From Candidatus Zixiibacteriota bacterium (GTDB lineage: Bacteria > Zixibacteria > MSB-5A5 > GN15 > PGXB01): a stretch of 64,000 nucleotides of DNA. This document shows, piece after piece, positions 16,442-24,542 of this stretch (its first letter is position 1; every line of letters starts with the position of its first letter). The notes beneath the pieces were generated by a model. That model was given only the letters and a program-made list of their open reading frames with translations, made no database searches and was not told the origin of the DNA. Location: NCBI GenBank assembly GCA_016933695.1, contig JAFGAL010000021.1:1-64000 (forward strand). The letters are read 5' to 3'. Made by a program: the position numbers and the translations under genes.

Positions 16442-16552
16442 GTGATCTATCTGGTTGATCCATCGGATGCTACCCTGAATTGGTGCATCACCAAGTGCAA
16501 GGATTATTGCGGGATCAAACCGTGCTACGGCATTGATCCGGTGCTAATGTAG
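16442..16552 (+). CDS. Putative RiPP precursor peptide, four cysteines, 36 residues
   Basis: A 36-residue frame with a GTG start placed 6 bases after a perfect AAGGAGGT. An in-frame stop at 16427-16429 leaves no other start. The first 13 residues (MIYLVDPSDATLN) could act as a short leader. The core WCITKCKDYCGIKPCYG has four cysteines spaced C-x3-C-x3-C-x4-C, and its first and third cysteines each follow an aromatic residue. It ends IDPVLM. It is followed by radical SAM/SPASM genes and an ABC exporter, which is the arrangement expected for a ribosomally made, modified peptide. Plausible modifications are thioether links at Cys or crosslinks at Trp/Tyr (inference). No Gly-Gly processing site is seen. 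I do not recognise a named family. Confidence 0.8.
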   Translation: MIYLVDPSDATLNWCITKCKDYCGIKPCYGIDPVLM

Positions 16553-16563
16553 GAATCAGTGGA

Positions 16564-16589
16564 CCGGGAAGAGCATATGCTCTTCCCGG
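16564..16589 (+). promoter_or_regulatory. Perfect 26-base palindrome between precursor and first maturase
   Basis: CCGGGAAGAGCAT is followed directly by its exact complement. There is no T-tract after it (CTAAAACC). The placement just after the precursor stop suggests an RNA stem that stabilises the short upstream mRNA or partly stops transcription, which would give excess precursor over enzyme. A dimeric operator is the alternative. Confidence 0.7.
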
Positions 16590-16622
16590 CTAAAACCGAT
16601 CACGTATCAGGACCGGTATGAC

Positions 16623-17972
16623 ATGAAATACACACTTTCACGATATAATCGTTTTCAGCCCTGGCAAAATGGGTATCATATCGCCTATAATGCCCGCTCC
16701 GGTGCGGTGGCCTTGATGACCGAGGAAAATTACCGGACGTATCTTGCCATCGGTGAAAAACTGAGCGGTCGGGACACCGGTGAATTGAACGCCAGTGAAC
16801 AGGCGCTTCTGGACCAGCTGGCATACGGCAAGTTCGCTTTCCCCACCGAGTATGACGAACTGGCCGCGATCAAATTCACTCATCAACTCAACCGATTTGA
16901 ATCCAGCAGTCTGGGGCTGATTGTCGCCCCCACCATGAATTGTAACATGGCCTGCACCTACTGTTTCGAGCAGAACAAACGCGGGAGTATGCCGCCGGAG
17001 GTCATCGAAGCCCTGATCGAATTTGTCGAAAAAAGGGCGCCCGGATTGCGTCATGTTGATATCAATTGGTACGGCGGCGAGCCGCTGCTGGCCATGGCCG
17101 CCATAGAAGATATCACCCAAAGCATGCTTGATCTGGCCGCAGAACATGCATTTACCTACACGTCGTCGATGATATCGAACGGGTATCTGCTGACGCCGGA
17201 TATCGTTGATCGTCTGGTCGACGCCAAAGTCTCAATGGTGCAGATAACCCTTGACGGCCCCAGGCGCGTTCACGATGAACGTCGCCCCTTGAAAAACGGT
17301 CGGGGCAGTTTCGACCGTATTATCGAAAATATCACCTACGCGGTGAAAAAAATGGCAATCGGGGTCCGCGTGAATATCGACAAGCAGTATAACGAAGCAT
17401 TGATCGCGGAATTGCTGGCCGAGCTGGAGGCGGCCGGTTTGCAACAGCGGGTCGGTATCTATTTCGGCCTGCTCGAACCCGCCAGTGAAGTTTGCGCCAA
17501 CATTGCGGAAAATTGCTACAACGCCAACGAATTTTCGGAAGTCGAGGTGCAGTATTATCGACAGCTTCTGCAACACGGTTTCCGGATACTGCGTCTCCCC
17601 TCCCCGGTCGGCGTCTATTGTATGGCGCAAATTGTCAATGCGTTTCTGGTCGATCCCGACGGTGACATCTACCGCTGTTTCAACCACGTCGGCGACAAGT
17701 CCAAAATCATGGGCAATATTCGCAATCCCATCAATTACGAGGATCCGAATTTCAGACGACTGTTTGCATTCGATCCCTTTGAAGATAGCATGTGTCGCGA
17801 GTGTTCCATCTTGCCGATTTGCATGGGCGGCTGTCCGGCCAAGCGGGTCGACCGCAACCTGATCGGTGAGGAGCTCTGCGAAACCTGGAGACATAATCTG
17901 CATTCCATGCTCGATATCATCGCCGCGTCACGGCAACAGCAACAACAGGCCGCCGCGGCGGCAAAGGAGTAA
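16623..17972 (+). CDS. Radical SAM/SPASM peptide maturase 1
   Basis: 449 residues. An N-terminal segment of about 85 residues ('YNRFQPWQNGYHIAYN...') precedes the radical SAM core and could be the peptide-recognition part. The SAM cluster motif is C107-x3-C111-x2-C114 ('CNMACTYCFEQ'). The GGEP-like motif is 'WYGGEPLL'. The SPASM region has cysteines in 'YCMAQIVNAF', 'IYRCFN' and 'CRECSILPICMGGCPAKR', which should hold auxiliary [4Fe-4S] clusters. Such enzymes act on ribosomal peptides, for example by thioether or C-C crosslinks. The tail is odd: five Gln, then five Ala, then Lys-Glu (low complexity). It ends 6 bases before the next gene, whose AAGGAG lies inside this gene's end. Confidence 0.92.
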   Translation: MKYTLSRYNRFQPWQNGYHIAYNARSGAVALMTEENYRTYLAIGEKLSGRDTGELNASEQALLDQLAYGKFAFPTEYDELAAIKFTHQLNRFESSSLGLIVAPTMNCNMACTYCFEQNKRGSMPPEVIEALIEFVEKRAPGLRHVDINWYGGEPLLAMAAIEDITQSMLDLAAEHAFTYTSSMISNGYLLTPDIVDRLVDAKVSMVQITLDGPRRVHDERRPLKNGRGSFDRIIENITYAVKKMAIGVRVNIDKQYNEALIAELLAELEAAGLQQRVGIYFGLLEPASEVCANIAENCYNANEFSEVEVQYYRQLLQHGFRILRLPSPVGVYCMAQIVNAFLVDPDGDIYRCFNHVGDKSKIMGNIRNPINYEDPNFRRLFAFDPFEDSMCRECSILPICMGGCPAKRVDRNLIGEELCETWRHNLHSMLDIIAASRQQQQQAAAAAKE

Positions 17973-17978
17973 CGTATC

Positions 17979-19094
17979 ATGAGTGAATTCAAGTTTTATC
18001 CCAAAACCGTGATATGGGAGATAACGTTTGCCTGCAATATGCGCTGTCTCCACTGTGGAACCTCCGCAGGAAAAAAACGCCCCGATGAACTGAATACCGA
18101 TGAAGCCCTGGCGCTGATCGACGAACTGGTCGGCCTGGGTGCGAGAGAAATCATGCTTTCCGGCGGCGAACCACTGATTCGCCCGGACTGGCGCGAGATG
18201 GCCAAACGCGTGGTGGCCGACGGCGCCCGGGTGTACATGATCACCAACGGCTATCTGGTCACCGAGGACATTGTCGAAGACTATGTCAACATCGGATTCA
18301 CCAATGTCGGTGTCAGTCTCGACGGGACCGAAAAGACCCACAATTACATCCGTCAGCGCCCGGACAGCTGGGCGAAGGCAACCAATGCCCTGAAACTGAT
18401 GGCGGGAAAAAACCTGCGGTCATGTGCCGTGTCCCAGGTGTCCAATATCAATCTCGATGAACTCGATGAGATCAGACAGATTCTTATCGACTGTGGATGC
18501 AAATACTGGCGCATCCAGCTGACCACCTCGACCGGTCGCATGCAGGAGCATTCAAATTTGATCATGACGCTCGACAACTATCCCCGGATGATCGACAAAA
18601 TTCTTGAATTCAAGGAGATGCCTGACATCCGCATCGATGTCGGCGAAAACATCGGCTATTTCGGCTGCAAGGGAACCAAGCTTCTGGACGGCATGCCGTA
18701 TCTCGGCTGTTACGCCGGAACGCGAGCGGTCGGAATCGAGTCCAACGGGAATATCAAGGGATGTCTGTCGATGCAACCGCAGTTCATCGAAGGCAACATC
18801 CGGGACACCTCGTTTACTGAAATCTGGAATCGACCCGATGCCTTTGCCTATAACCGGCAGTTTACCCGCGAGACGGCCGATGGTTTCTGCCACGAGTGCA
18901 AGTATCTACCGCTGTGTCGGGGCGGATGCGCCACGACGTCGGTTTCAGCTACCGGCAAACGCGCCGACAACCCGTATTGCATCTACCGTATCGAGCATGA
19001 ACAGGGAATCGAAGCCAACGATGATCCGCGTCTGATTCAGGTTCTGAACCAGTTTGATCAACCGCAACCGGTGGGAAAGAACAAAGCTGTCTGA
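17979..19094 (+). CDS. Radical SAM/SPASM peptide maturase 2
   Basis: 371 residues. The radical SAM motif is very near the N-terminus, C19-x3-C23-x2-C26 ('ACNMRCLHCGTSAG'), followed by 'MLSGGEPLIRPDW'. The SPASM cysteines are in 'YLGCYAGTRAVGIESNGNIK', 'GCLSMQPQF' and 'CHECKYLPLCRGGCAT'. It lacks the extra N-terminal domain of maturase 1 and is more like PqqE/anSME-type enzymes in layout. It is translationally close to maturase 1 (6-base gap, AAGGAG site) and to the next gene (2-base gap). Two SPASM enzymes in tandem suggest two different modifications or a required pair. Confidence 0.92.
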   Translation: MSEFKFYPKTVIWEITFACNMRCLHCGTSAGKKRPDELNTDEALALIDELVGLGAREIMLSGGEPLIRPDWREMAKRVVADGARVYMITNGYLVTEDIVEDYVNIGFTNVGVSLDGTEKTHNYIRQRPDSWAKATNALKLMAGKNLRSCAVSQVSNINLDELDEIRQILIDCGCKYWRIQLTTSTGRMQEHSNLIMTLDNYPRMIDKILEFKEMPDIRIDVGENIGYFGCKGTKLLDGMPYLGCYAGTRAVGIESNGNIKGCLSMQPQFIEGNIRDTSFTEIWNRPDAFAYNRQFTRETADGFCHECKYLPLCRGGCATTSVSATGKRADNPYCIYRIEHEQGIEANDDPRLIQVLNQFDQPQPVGKNKAV

Positions 19095-19096
19095 CC

Positions 19097-20545
19097 ATGA
19101 ACAGCGAACCGTCGATACTGCTGGCGTATCCCTCCTGTTTTTACTATCCGGTATGGATGGAGCGCGTTAAGATTAAAACCTCGCAGTTGCTGTTGGCGTC
19201 GTTTCTGGCGCGGGAGTTCGATGTCACCTATGCGGATTTCGAAATCACCATCGGTCGGCCCAATTCCGTGATACAGATCAAGCGATACCGCCGGCAGGTC
19301 AGGCAGTATCTGGAAAAACACCCATGTGATATTCTGGCTCTGTCCTGCTGGACCAGTCTGTCGTACCAGGCCACCATGGTCACGGCTGAAATCTTCCGTG
19401 AATTGTATCCGGACAAACTGATAGTCGTCGGCGGCTATCATCCCTCGGCGCGACCGGAGGAATTCGTTACGCCGGATCATGTCATTGACTATGTTGTCTG
19501 CGGCGAGGGGGAACTGGCTCTCAGGGAAATTGCCCGAAATGTCAACAAATCCGGACGTCCCGCCACAACGACCATTCTTCCCGGAGAGTCGATCGGCCCG
19601 AATGACTTCGTTCCGTACAACTGGGATTTGGTCGACTCGTTCGTGAAAAGCAGTTTTCCGGACGGTGTCAGCAACATCTACTTGTACCTGTCGCGCGGCT
19701 GTCCGTTCAGATGTTCTTTCTGCATGGAATCACTGAAAGACCGTCGCTGGGCGGCGTATCCGCCGGATGAAGCGGTGCGGGTAATACATGAGGCGGTCAG
19801 ACGTTTCAACGCCTACGCCGTCCCCATATCGGACGCCTGTTTCGGGATGCGGCGCGACTGGCGGCGGCGATTTCTGGAAGAGCTGGTCGCAAGCCGTCCC
19901 GATTTCTGGATTGTGTTTGAGACCCGCGCCGAATATCTTGATCCCGAAGACATCGGACTTCTGGCGCAATTAAAGCTGGAAATACAATTCGGGCTGGAAA
20001 GCGCCTCGCCCGAGATACTGAAACTGATGAAAAAAACCCGTGTCCCGGACAAGTATCTGAACCGGTTTGAAACAATCAGTCGCCTGTGCAGTGAACATGA
20101 GATATTGCACCGGGCGAATATGATCTTCAACCATCCGGGTGAAACCCGGCGAACCCTCGAAGAAACATTTGCCTTTATCGATCGCCAGTTGGAACGGCGC
20201 AACTCATATTTGATGTGGACCTGTCACGGATACATGCATTTTCCCGGATGCGATCTGGATCGCGACCGGGATTTCTATTCGCAAACGTACGGCAGTAAGT
20301 TTCTCAAACCGAACTGGTGGCGCGAGGATGCCGATCAGTACGAAAGCTCCATGCAATTCATACCGTCGGCTGATCTCGACGGCGACAATGTCGGCCTGTG
20401 GCAAAAACTGCTGAAAGCTCGCGAGGAACCGATGAAAGACACCCTTGCTCCTCGCGCGTTCCGCTTCGCCGCAAACAAATACTTTTTGGAATGGCAGAAT
20501 GACTACCGGTTTGAACAAAGCAAGAAGACTCTGGACATTCATTAA
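19097..20545 (+). CDS. B12-binding-type radical SAM enzyme of the RiPP operon
   Basis: 482 residues. The N-terminal about 150 residues look like a cobalamin-binding Rossmann domain of class B radical SAM enzymes ('LIVVGGYHPSARPEEFV', 'DYVVCGEGELALREIA'). The canonical DxHxxG motif is not obvious, as in many members. The radical SAM motif is C202-x3-C206-x2-C209 ('GCPFRCSFCMES'), followed by 'EIQFGLESASPEILKLM'. Family members methylate or rearrange unactivated carbons. In this setting it may methylate the peptide (inference). Its 3' end overlaps the ABC exporter by 47 bases, which implies coupled translation. Confidence 0.88.
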   Translation: MNSEPSILLAYPSCFYYPVWMERVKIKTSQLLLASFLAREFDVTYADFEITIGRPNSVIQIKRYRRQVRQYLEKHPCDILALSCWTSLSYQATMVTAEIFRELYPDKLIVVGGYHPSARPEEFVTPDHVIDYVVCGEGELALREIARNVNKSGRPATTTILPGESIGPNDFVPYNWDLVDSFVKSSFPDGVSNIYLYLSRGCPFRCSFCMESLKDRRWAAYPPDEAVRVIHEAVRRFNAYAVPISDACFGMRRDWRRRFLEELVASRPDFWIVFETRAEYLDPEDIGLLAQLKLEIQFGLESASPEILKLMKKTRVPDKYLNRFETISRLCSEHEILHRANMIFNHPGETRRTLEETFAFIDRQLERRNSYLMWTCHGYMHFPGCDLDRDRDFYSQTYGSKFLKPNWWREDADQYESSMQFIPSADLDGDNVGLWQKLLKAREEPMKDTLAPRAFRFAANKYFLEWQNDYRFEQSKKTLDIH

Positions 20546-22256
20546 ACCGTACTGGCATCTCGAACTGGTCACCTTGCTGGTCATGATCATTTTGGCCGGT
20601 TTGATGCTGGCCATGCCGGGTGCGGTGCAATACATGATCGACACCCTGATCCCGAATCTGGTCAGTCAGGCCGAAGCCGGTGTGGATTTCAGACCGATCG
20701 TTTATTTCGGTTTGTTCCTGATGGGTATTTTTCTGGGGCAGGTCGTGTTTTCCTGCATTCGCGATTACCTGGCGGCCCAGGTCGGGGCGAACATTATCGC
20801 CACCATGCGCTCCCGCCTGTTCGCGCACCTGGAGCGTCTCTCTCTCGGATTTTATCAGCGCCATCAGGTCGGGGAAATGATGTCGCGCTTTCTTTCGGAT
20901 ATCAACAACGTTCAGGGTTTGCTTATCACCACTCTCTTGGTCTTTCTGACCAATGTTATCATGTTGACGGCGATTTTTATTTATCTCATCAGAATCGACT
21001 GGGTGCTGACACTGGTGGCGATTATCCCGGTGCCGTTAACCATTGTCATGGTCAAGCGTTTCGGTTTAAAACTAAACGCCATCAACCGATCCCTTCAGGA
21101 AACCATCGCGGCGCTTTCGGCGAGACTTCAGGAAACCTTTCTTTCGATTAAAACCGTCAAGGCATTTGGCCGGGAAAACCACGAACAGGCACAGGTAGAT
21201 GCAGTCGTTAACAAATTGACCGGGTTGTACATCCGCAACAGCGTCACCACGTCGATCGCGACTTACGGTGTCAATTTCCTGAATATGCTCGGCCCGGTTA
21301 TCGTCCTGGCCTGGGGCACTTATCTGGTGGCGTCGGGAGCCATGCAACTGGGTGCGCTGATCGCCTTCTACATGCTTCTGACTTATCTCTACTCACCCAT
21401 TCAGGGGCTGGCCTCGGTACATATTGAGGTTAAACGCGCCATGGCGTCAGTGGACCGTGTGTTCGAATATTTCGATTTGCCGACCACGATACGCGAAACC
21501 GACCACCCGGTTTCTGTCGAAAATCCCCAGGGGGAAATCATCATAAGGAATCTGTGTTTTTCCTATCCCGATAGCTCATTTGGTATCGAGGGATTAAATC
21601 TTCACATCCGTTCCCGGGAGAAAATCGCCATTGTCGGACCATCCGGTTCGGGAAAAACGACCCTGATAAATTTACTGATGCGCTTCTATGATCCAATTGA
21701 TGGCGAAATTCTGTTCGACGGCATTGATCTCAGGCAATTGTCTCTGCAGTCGCTTCGTGATCATATCGCGTTGGTGGATCAGGAACCGCTGTTGTTCAAG
21801 ACATCGATCTTTGGCAATATCGCCTATTCTCACCCGAAGGCGTCCCGGGAGGATATTATCGCGGCGGCCAAGGTTGCCAATATTCATGATTTTATCGAGA
21901 CCCTGCCGAACCGATACGACAGTGAAGTCGGCGAGCGAGGGGTAACGCTTTCCGGCGGAGAGAAACAGCGGATATGTCTGGCGCGCGCGATTTTAAAAAA
22001 CCCGGCGGTAATTATCCTTGACGAAGCCACTTCGGCGCTCGATTCCAATTCGGAGCGGCTGATTCAGGAAGCATTATCAAAAATCCTTGAGGACAAAACC
22101 GCGATTATTATCGCGCATCGGTTGAGCACGATCGAGCATGCCGATCGCATCATCACGATCGATCGCGGATGTATTCGCGATGAAGGCACTCATGCGGAAC
22201 TGCTGCAAAACTCGGCATTGTATCGCGAGCTGGCGCAGAAGCAATTCAAGACTTGA
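20499..22256 (+). CDS. ABC exporter (fused permease-ATPase) of the RiPP operon
   Basis: 585 residues from the ATG at 20499; a longer frame from 20445 would overlap the previous gene further and adds an unlikely N-terminus. Six transmembrane helices fill about 1-320, with the type I exporter sequence 'LFAHLERLSLGFYQRHQVGEMMSRF'. The ATPase has Walker A GPSGSGKTT (about 380-388), signature LSGGEKQR and Walker B 'VIILDEATSALD'. There is no N-terminal C39 peptidase domain, so leader removal, if it happens, must be done by another protein. It probably works as a homodimer and exports the finished peptide. It is the last gene of the operon, 24 bases from a convergent gene. Confidence 0.93.
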   Translation: MTTGLNKARRLWTFIKPYWHLELVTLLVMIILAGLMLAMPGAVQYMIDTLIPNLVSQAEAGVDFRPIVYFGLFLMGIFLGQVVFSCIRDYLAAQVGANIIATMRSRLFAHLERLSLGFYQRHQVGEMMSRFLSDINNVQGLLITTLLVFLTNVIMLTAIFIYLIRIDWVLTLVAIIPVPLTIVMVKRFGLKLNAINRSLQETIAALSARLQETFLSIKTVKAFGRENHEQAQVDAVVNKLTGLYIRNSVTTSIATYGVNFLNMLGPVIVLAWGTYLVASGAMQLGALIAFYMLLTYLYSPIQGLASVHIEVKRAMASVDRVFEYFDLPTTIRETDHPVSVENPQGEIIIRNLCFSYPDSSFGIEGLNLHIRSREKIAIVGPSGSGKTTLINLLMRFYDPIDGEILFDGIDLRQLSLQSLRDHIALVDQEPLLFKTSIFGNIAYSHPKASREDIIAAAKVANIHDFIETLPNRYDSEVGERGVTLSGGEKQRICLARAILKNPAVIILDEATSALDSNSERLIQEALSKILEDKTAIIIAHRLSTIEHADRIITIDRGCIRDEGTHAELLQNSALYRELAQKQFKT

Positions 22257-22279
22257 ACGCGACCGGATAACGTCTTTGC

Positions 22280-22810
22280 CTACGGAATCTGGCATCCCGG
22301 CGGACAGCACATGGCCGGAGTTCCCACCGGATCCACATAGACATGATCGATCATGGCCAGAATATCCAGCAGATTGATCACCGGCACATCGACTGAAGGC
22401 CCATCGCCGTTGGAATCCAGCAGGGCATTGCAACCGTGCGGGTTCGGCGGATCGCCGACCGGATCCTGATACACAAACTGTATTATTTGCAGGATATCAA
22501 GCAGGTTGATTACCAGATCATCGTTGGCATCGCCGGCCACTCCCCAGTCCAGACAGCAATTGCCGCTCCCGGGACCGAAATTCTGCCAGAACCCATGCCG
22601 AACGGCGTAGGACGTTGAGCTTCCCGAACCGACTGCGGTCTGTCCGATTGTTCCGCTCACCATGAAATGGGTTGAGGTGCCATTGACAATGCCGCCGCTG
22701 GAGATAACCTGCCAGTTGATAGCTTCTCCGGCTCGCTCCACCGCCATGGCTGACATGGCGCCAACACAAACAAGCGCCAGAAGGTAACAGCCCATTATTC
22801 GATTCTTCAT
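22280..22810 (-). CDS. Small secreted dockerin-like repeat protein
   Basis: 176 residues. A signal peptide (ending SAMA) is followed by a domain of about 60 residues ('SGGIVNGTSTHFMVSGTIGQ', 'YAVRHGFWQNFGPGSG') and then two dockerin-like calcium-binding repeats ('GDANDDLVINLLDILQIIQF' and 'DVPVINLLDILAMIDHVY'). It ends CCPPGCQIP. It has a full-length paralogue at 51607-52107. Dockerin-like repeats are calcium-binding F-hand motifs. No cohesin partner is seen here, so the role may be surface display or protein stability. It converges on the RiPP operon. Confidence 0.85.
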   Translation of the reverse strand: MKNRIMGCYLLALVCVGAMSAMAVERAGEAINWQVISSGGIVNGTSTHFMVSGTIGQTAVGSGSSTSYAVRHGFWQNFGPGSGNCCLDWGVAGDANDDLVINLLDILQIIQFVYQDPVGDPPNPHGCNALLDSNGDGPSVDVPVINLLDILAMIDHVYVDPVGTPAMCCPPGCQIP

Positions 22811-22960
22811 GACACATCCACTCCCGTTAGATATGACAAATGGATATATTCAACTTGACAGAATATACCAGTCGAAAGGAATCATTATATATAATATAAT
22901 CGATACCATCGTTTTTTACAAGACAAGATTAATGGCCAATTGGCGGCTTCAATCCCATCC

Positions 22961-24424
22961 CTATGGGCAAACCGGCGCGGGGCCGGGGGGCTGACCATAT
23001 ATATGGCTGATCAGATACAGAATATCCAGCAAATTAACCTCACCGTCGCCGCCGTTCAGATCGCCGGACTGAATCGGAACCGGCGCGGGGCCGCGCGGAT
23101 CGACATAGATATACCTGATCAAATATAAAATATCGAGCAAATTGACATCCGTATCATTGTTGGCATCCCCACAGATAAAATTACCGTCGGTGACGGTTAT
23201 CGTGATATATTCATCGGTGCTGTTTTGCTGATCTGACGCGATAAAATGAACACTGTCATACGCCCCGACATGTTCAATCCCCGGTGTCCAGATGAATGCC
23301 CCAACATACTTTTCCCGAATGTCATCCCAACCGTTGTCGACAAAATCCGCCCCGGGCGGAAGATTCCCCGCAAAAAGCGAGACAATGTCACCATCGGGAT
23401 CAGTCGCGGTGATATCGAATGTCACGGCTTCATTCACCCAGGCGCCTTTGTCGCCGACCTGATGCAAAACCGGCGGCACATTGCCGGTATAGGTATAGGC
23501 ATTGTACAGATTATTCGAGGAGAATCCCGAGGCAAGATTGACCACTTGCACATCAGCTGTTCCGACATCACCTGCCGGCGTCAGACCTGACAATTCGAAA
23601 GGCGAGATCACTGCGACATCGGTCAGTTCGATTCCTCCGATATATGCGGAGACGCCGTCCGGGTCAAAGCCGATTCCGGTGATAACGACTGCTGTCCCGC
23701 CTGAATCCGGCCCGATATTCGGTTCGATAGACGATATTTCCGGGGCGAGAATCTCGCCGGCATCAACAGGCACGACTTCACTATGCGGCCCCAGACTACC
23801 GCCGGCATTTTCAGGCACAATCAAATAATCATAAAGACTGTTTCCATCGGTCGCGAGATCACTGAAATAGGCTGTTGCGACTCCGGGATTGGCAAGCGAT
23901 CCCGACGGATCATCGATTCGGAAAAATGATCCCACCGCCGTGGAATAACGACGATAGACATGCCAGGTAATGTCAGATTCGGTATCCCAGTATAAAATAC
24001 TCCGCGAATCCGAAACCGCCCGGCCGGCCAGACCGGACGGACGATTCGACCATGATACAGCCTCAAGCGAGATATCCTCCTTGTGGAAGGAATTGGCGGG
24101 AACCGAGCCATTCAGTTCGGCGCCTTCGCCGTTGGCGATATTGTAAAATCGATAAGTGTACGGAATTCCGGGAGATTCATCCAGATAATTTTGGAAATCA
24201 TCATACCAGTTGCCAAGATCAAAACCGGCGCCGAATGACTGCTCGGTGCGAATTTCACTATCAGTATTGTTTAAAAAGCCGAAGAAAATGACTTCACCGG
24301 TGGCCGGGACGGAGGCATCGCTGTTGGTTACCGATCCATAGATCGATCCCTGGGCATAGACCTGAATTGGGGCCATTATTCCCAAAACCATCAGTACCAT
24401 CATACTATATAGGAATCTTGCCAT
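22961..24424 (-). CDS. Secreted IPT/TIG-domain protein with C-terminal dockerin-like repeats
   Basis: 487 residues. A signal peptide (ending VYAQ) precedes a beta-sandwich-like region, an IPT/TIG domain at about 238-315 ('ISSIEPNIGPDSGGTAVVIT', 'GFDPDGVSAYIGG') and a cadherin/Ig-like piece ('NEAVTFDITATDPDGDIVSL'). The last about 70 residues carry two dockerin-like repeats ('GDANNDTDVNLLDILYLIRY', 'GGDGEVNLLDILYLISHIYG'). It is likely an extracellular or surface protein, with ligand unknown. Confidence 0.88.
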   Translation of the reverse strand: MARFLYSMMVLMVLGIMAPIQVYAQGSIYGSVTNSDASVPATGEVIFFGFLNNTDSEIRTEQSFGAGFDLGNWYDDFQNYLDESPGIPYTYRFYNIANGEGAELNGSVPANSFHKEDISLEAVSWSNRPSGLAGRAVSDSRSILYWDTESDITWHVYRRYSTAVGSFFRIDDPSGSLANPGVATAYFSDLATDGNSLYDYLIVPENAGGSLGPHSEVVPVDAGEILAPEISSIEPNIGPDSGGTAVVITGIGFDPDGVSAYIGGIELTDVAVISPFELSGLTPAGDVGTADVQVVNLASGFSSNNLYNAYTYTGNVPPVLHQVGDKGAWVNEAVTFDITATDPDGDIVSLFAGNLPPGADFVDNGWDDIREKYVGAFIWTPGIEHVGAYDSVHFIASDQQNSTDEYITITVTDGNFICGDANNDTDVNLLDILYLIRYIYVDPRGPAPVPIQSGDLNGGDGEVNLLDILYLISHIYGQPPGPAPVCP

Positions 24425-24542
24425 GTATACTTCGCCGGTTTTCGCTTATTCTTCAATTGTCGGCAGGAATGAAGATCGCTTCAATCCGCCGACCGGTCGC
24501 TGGACATTGCAGACAAATATGATACGTCGTAAACCGCCGGTC

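Noticed and set aside
20445..20498. Upstream start for the ABC exporter
   Set aside because: It would add 18 residues of no exporter character and deepen the overlap with the preceding gene.
16027..22256. RiPP cluster as a tRNA-integrated island
   Set aside because: The cluster follows tRNA-Glu directly, but I saw no integrase and no repeat of the tRNA 3' end downstream.
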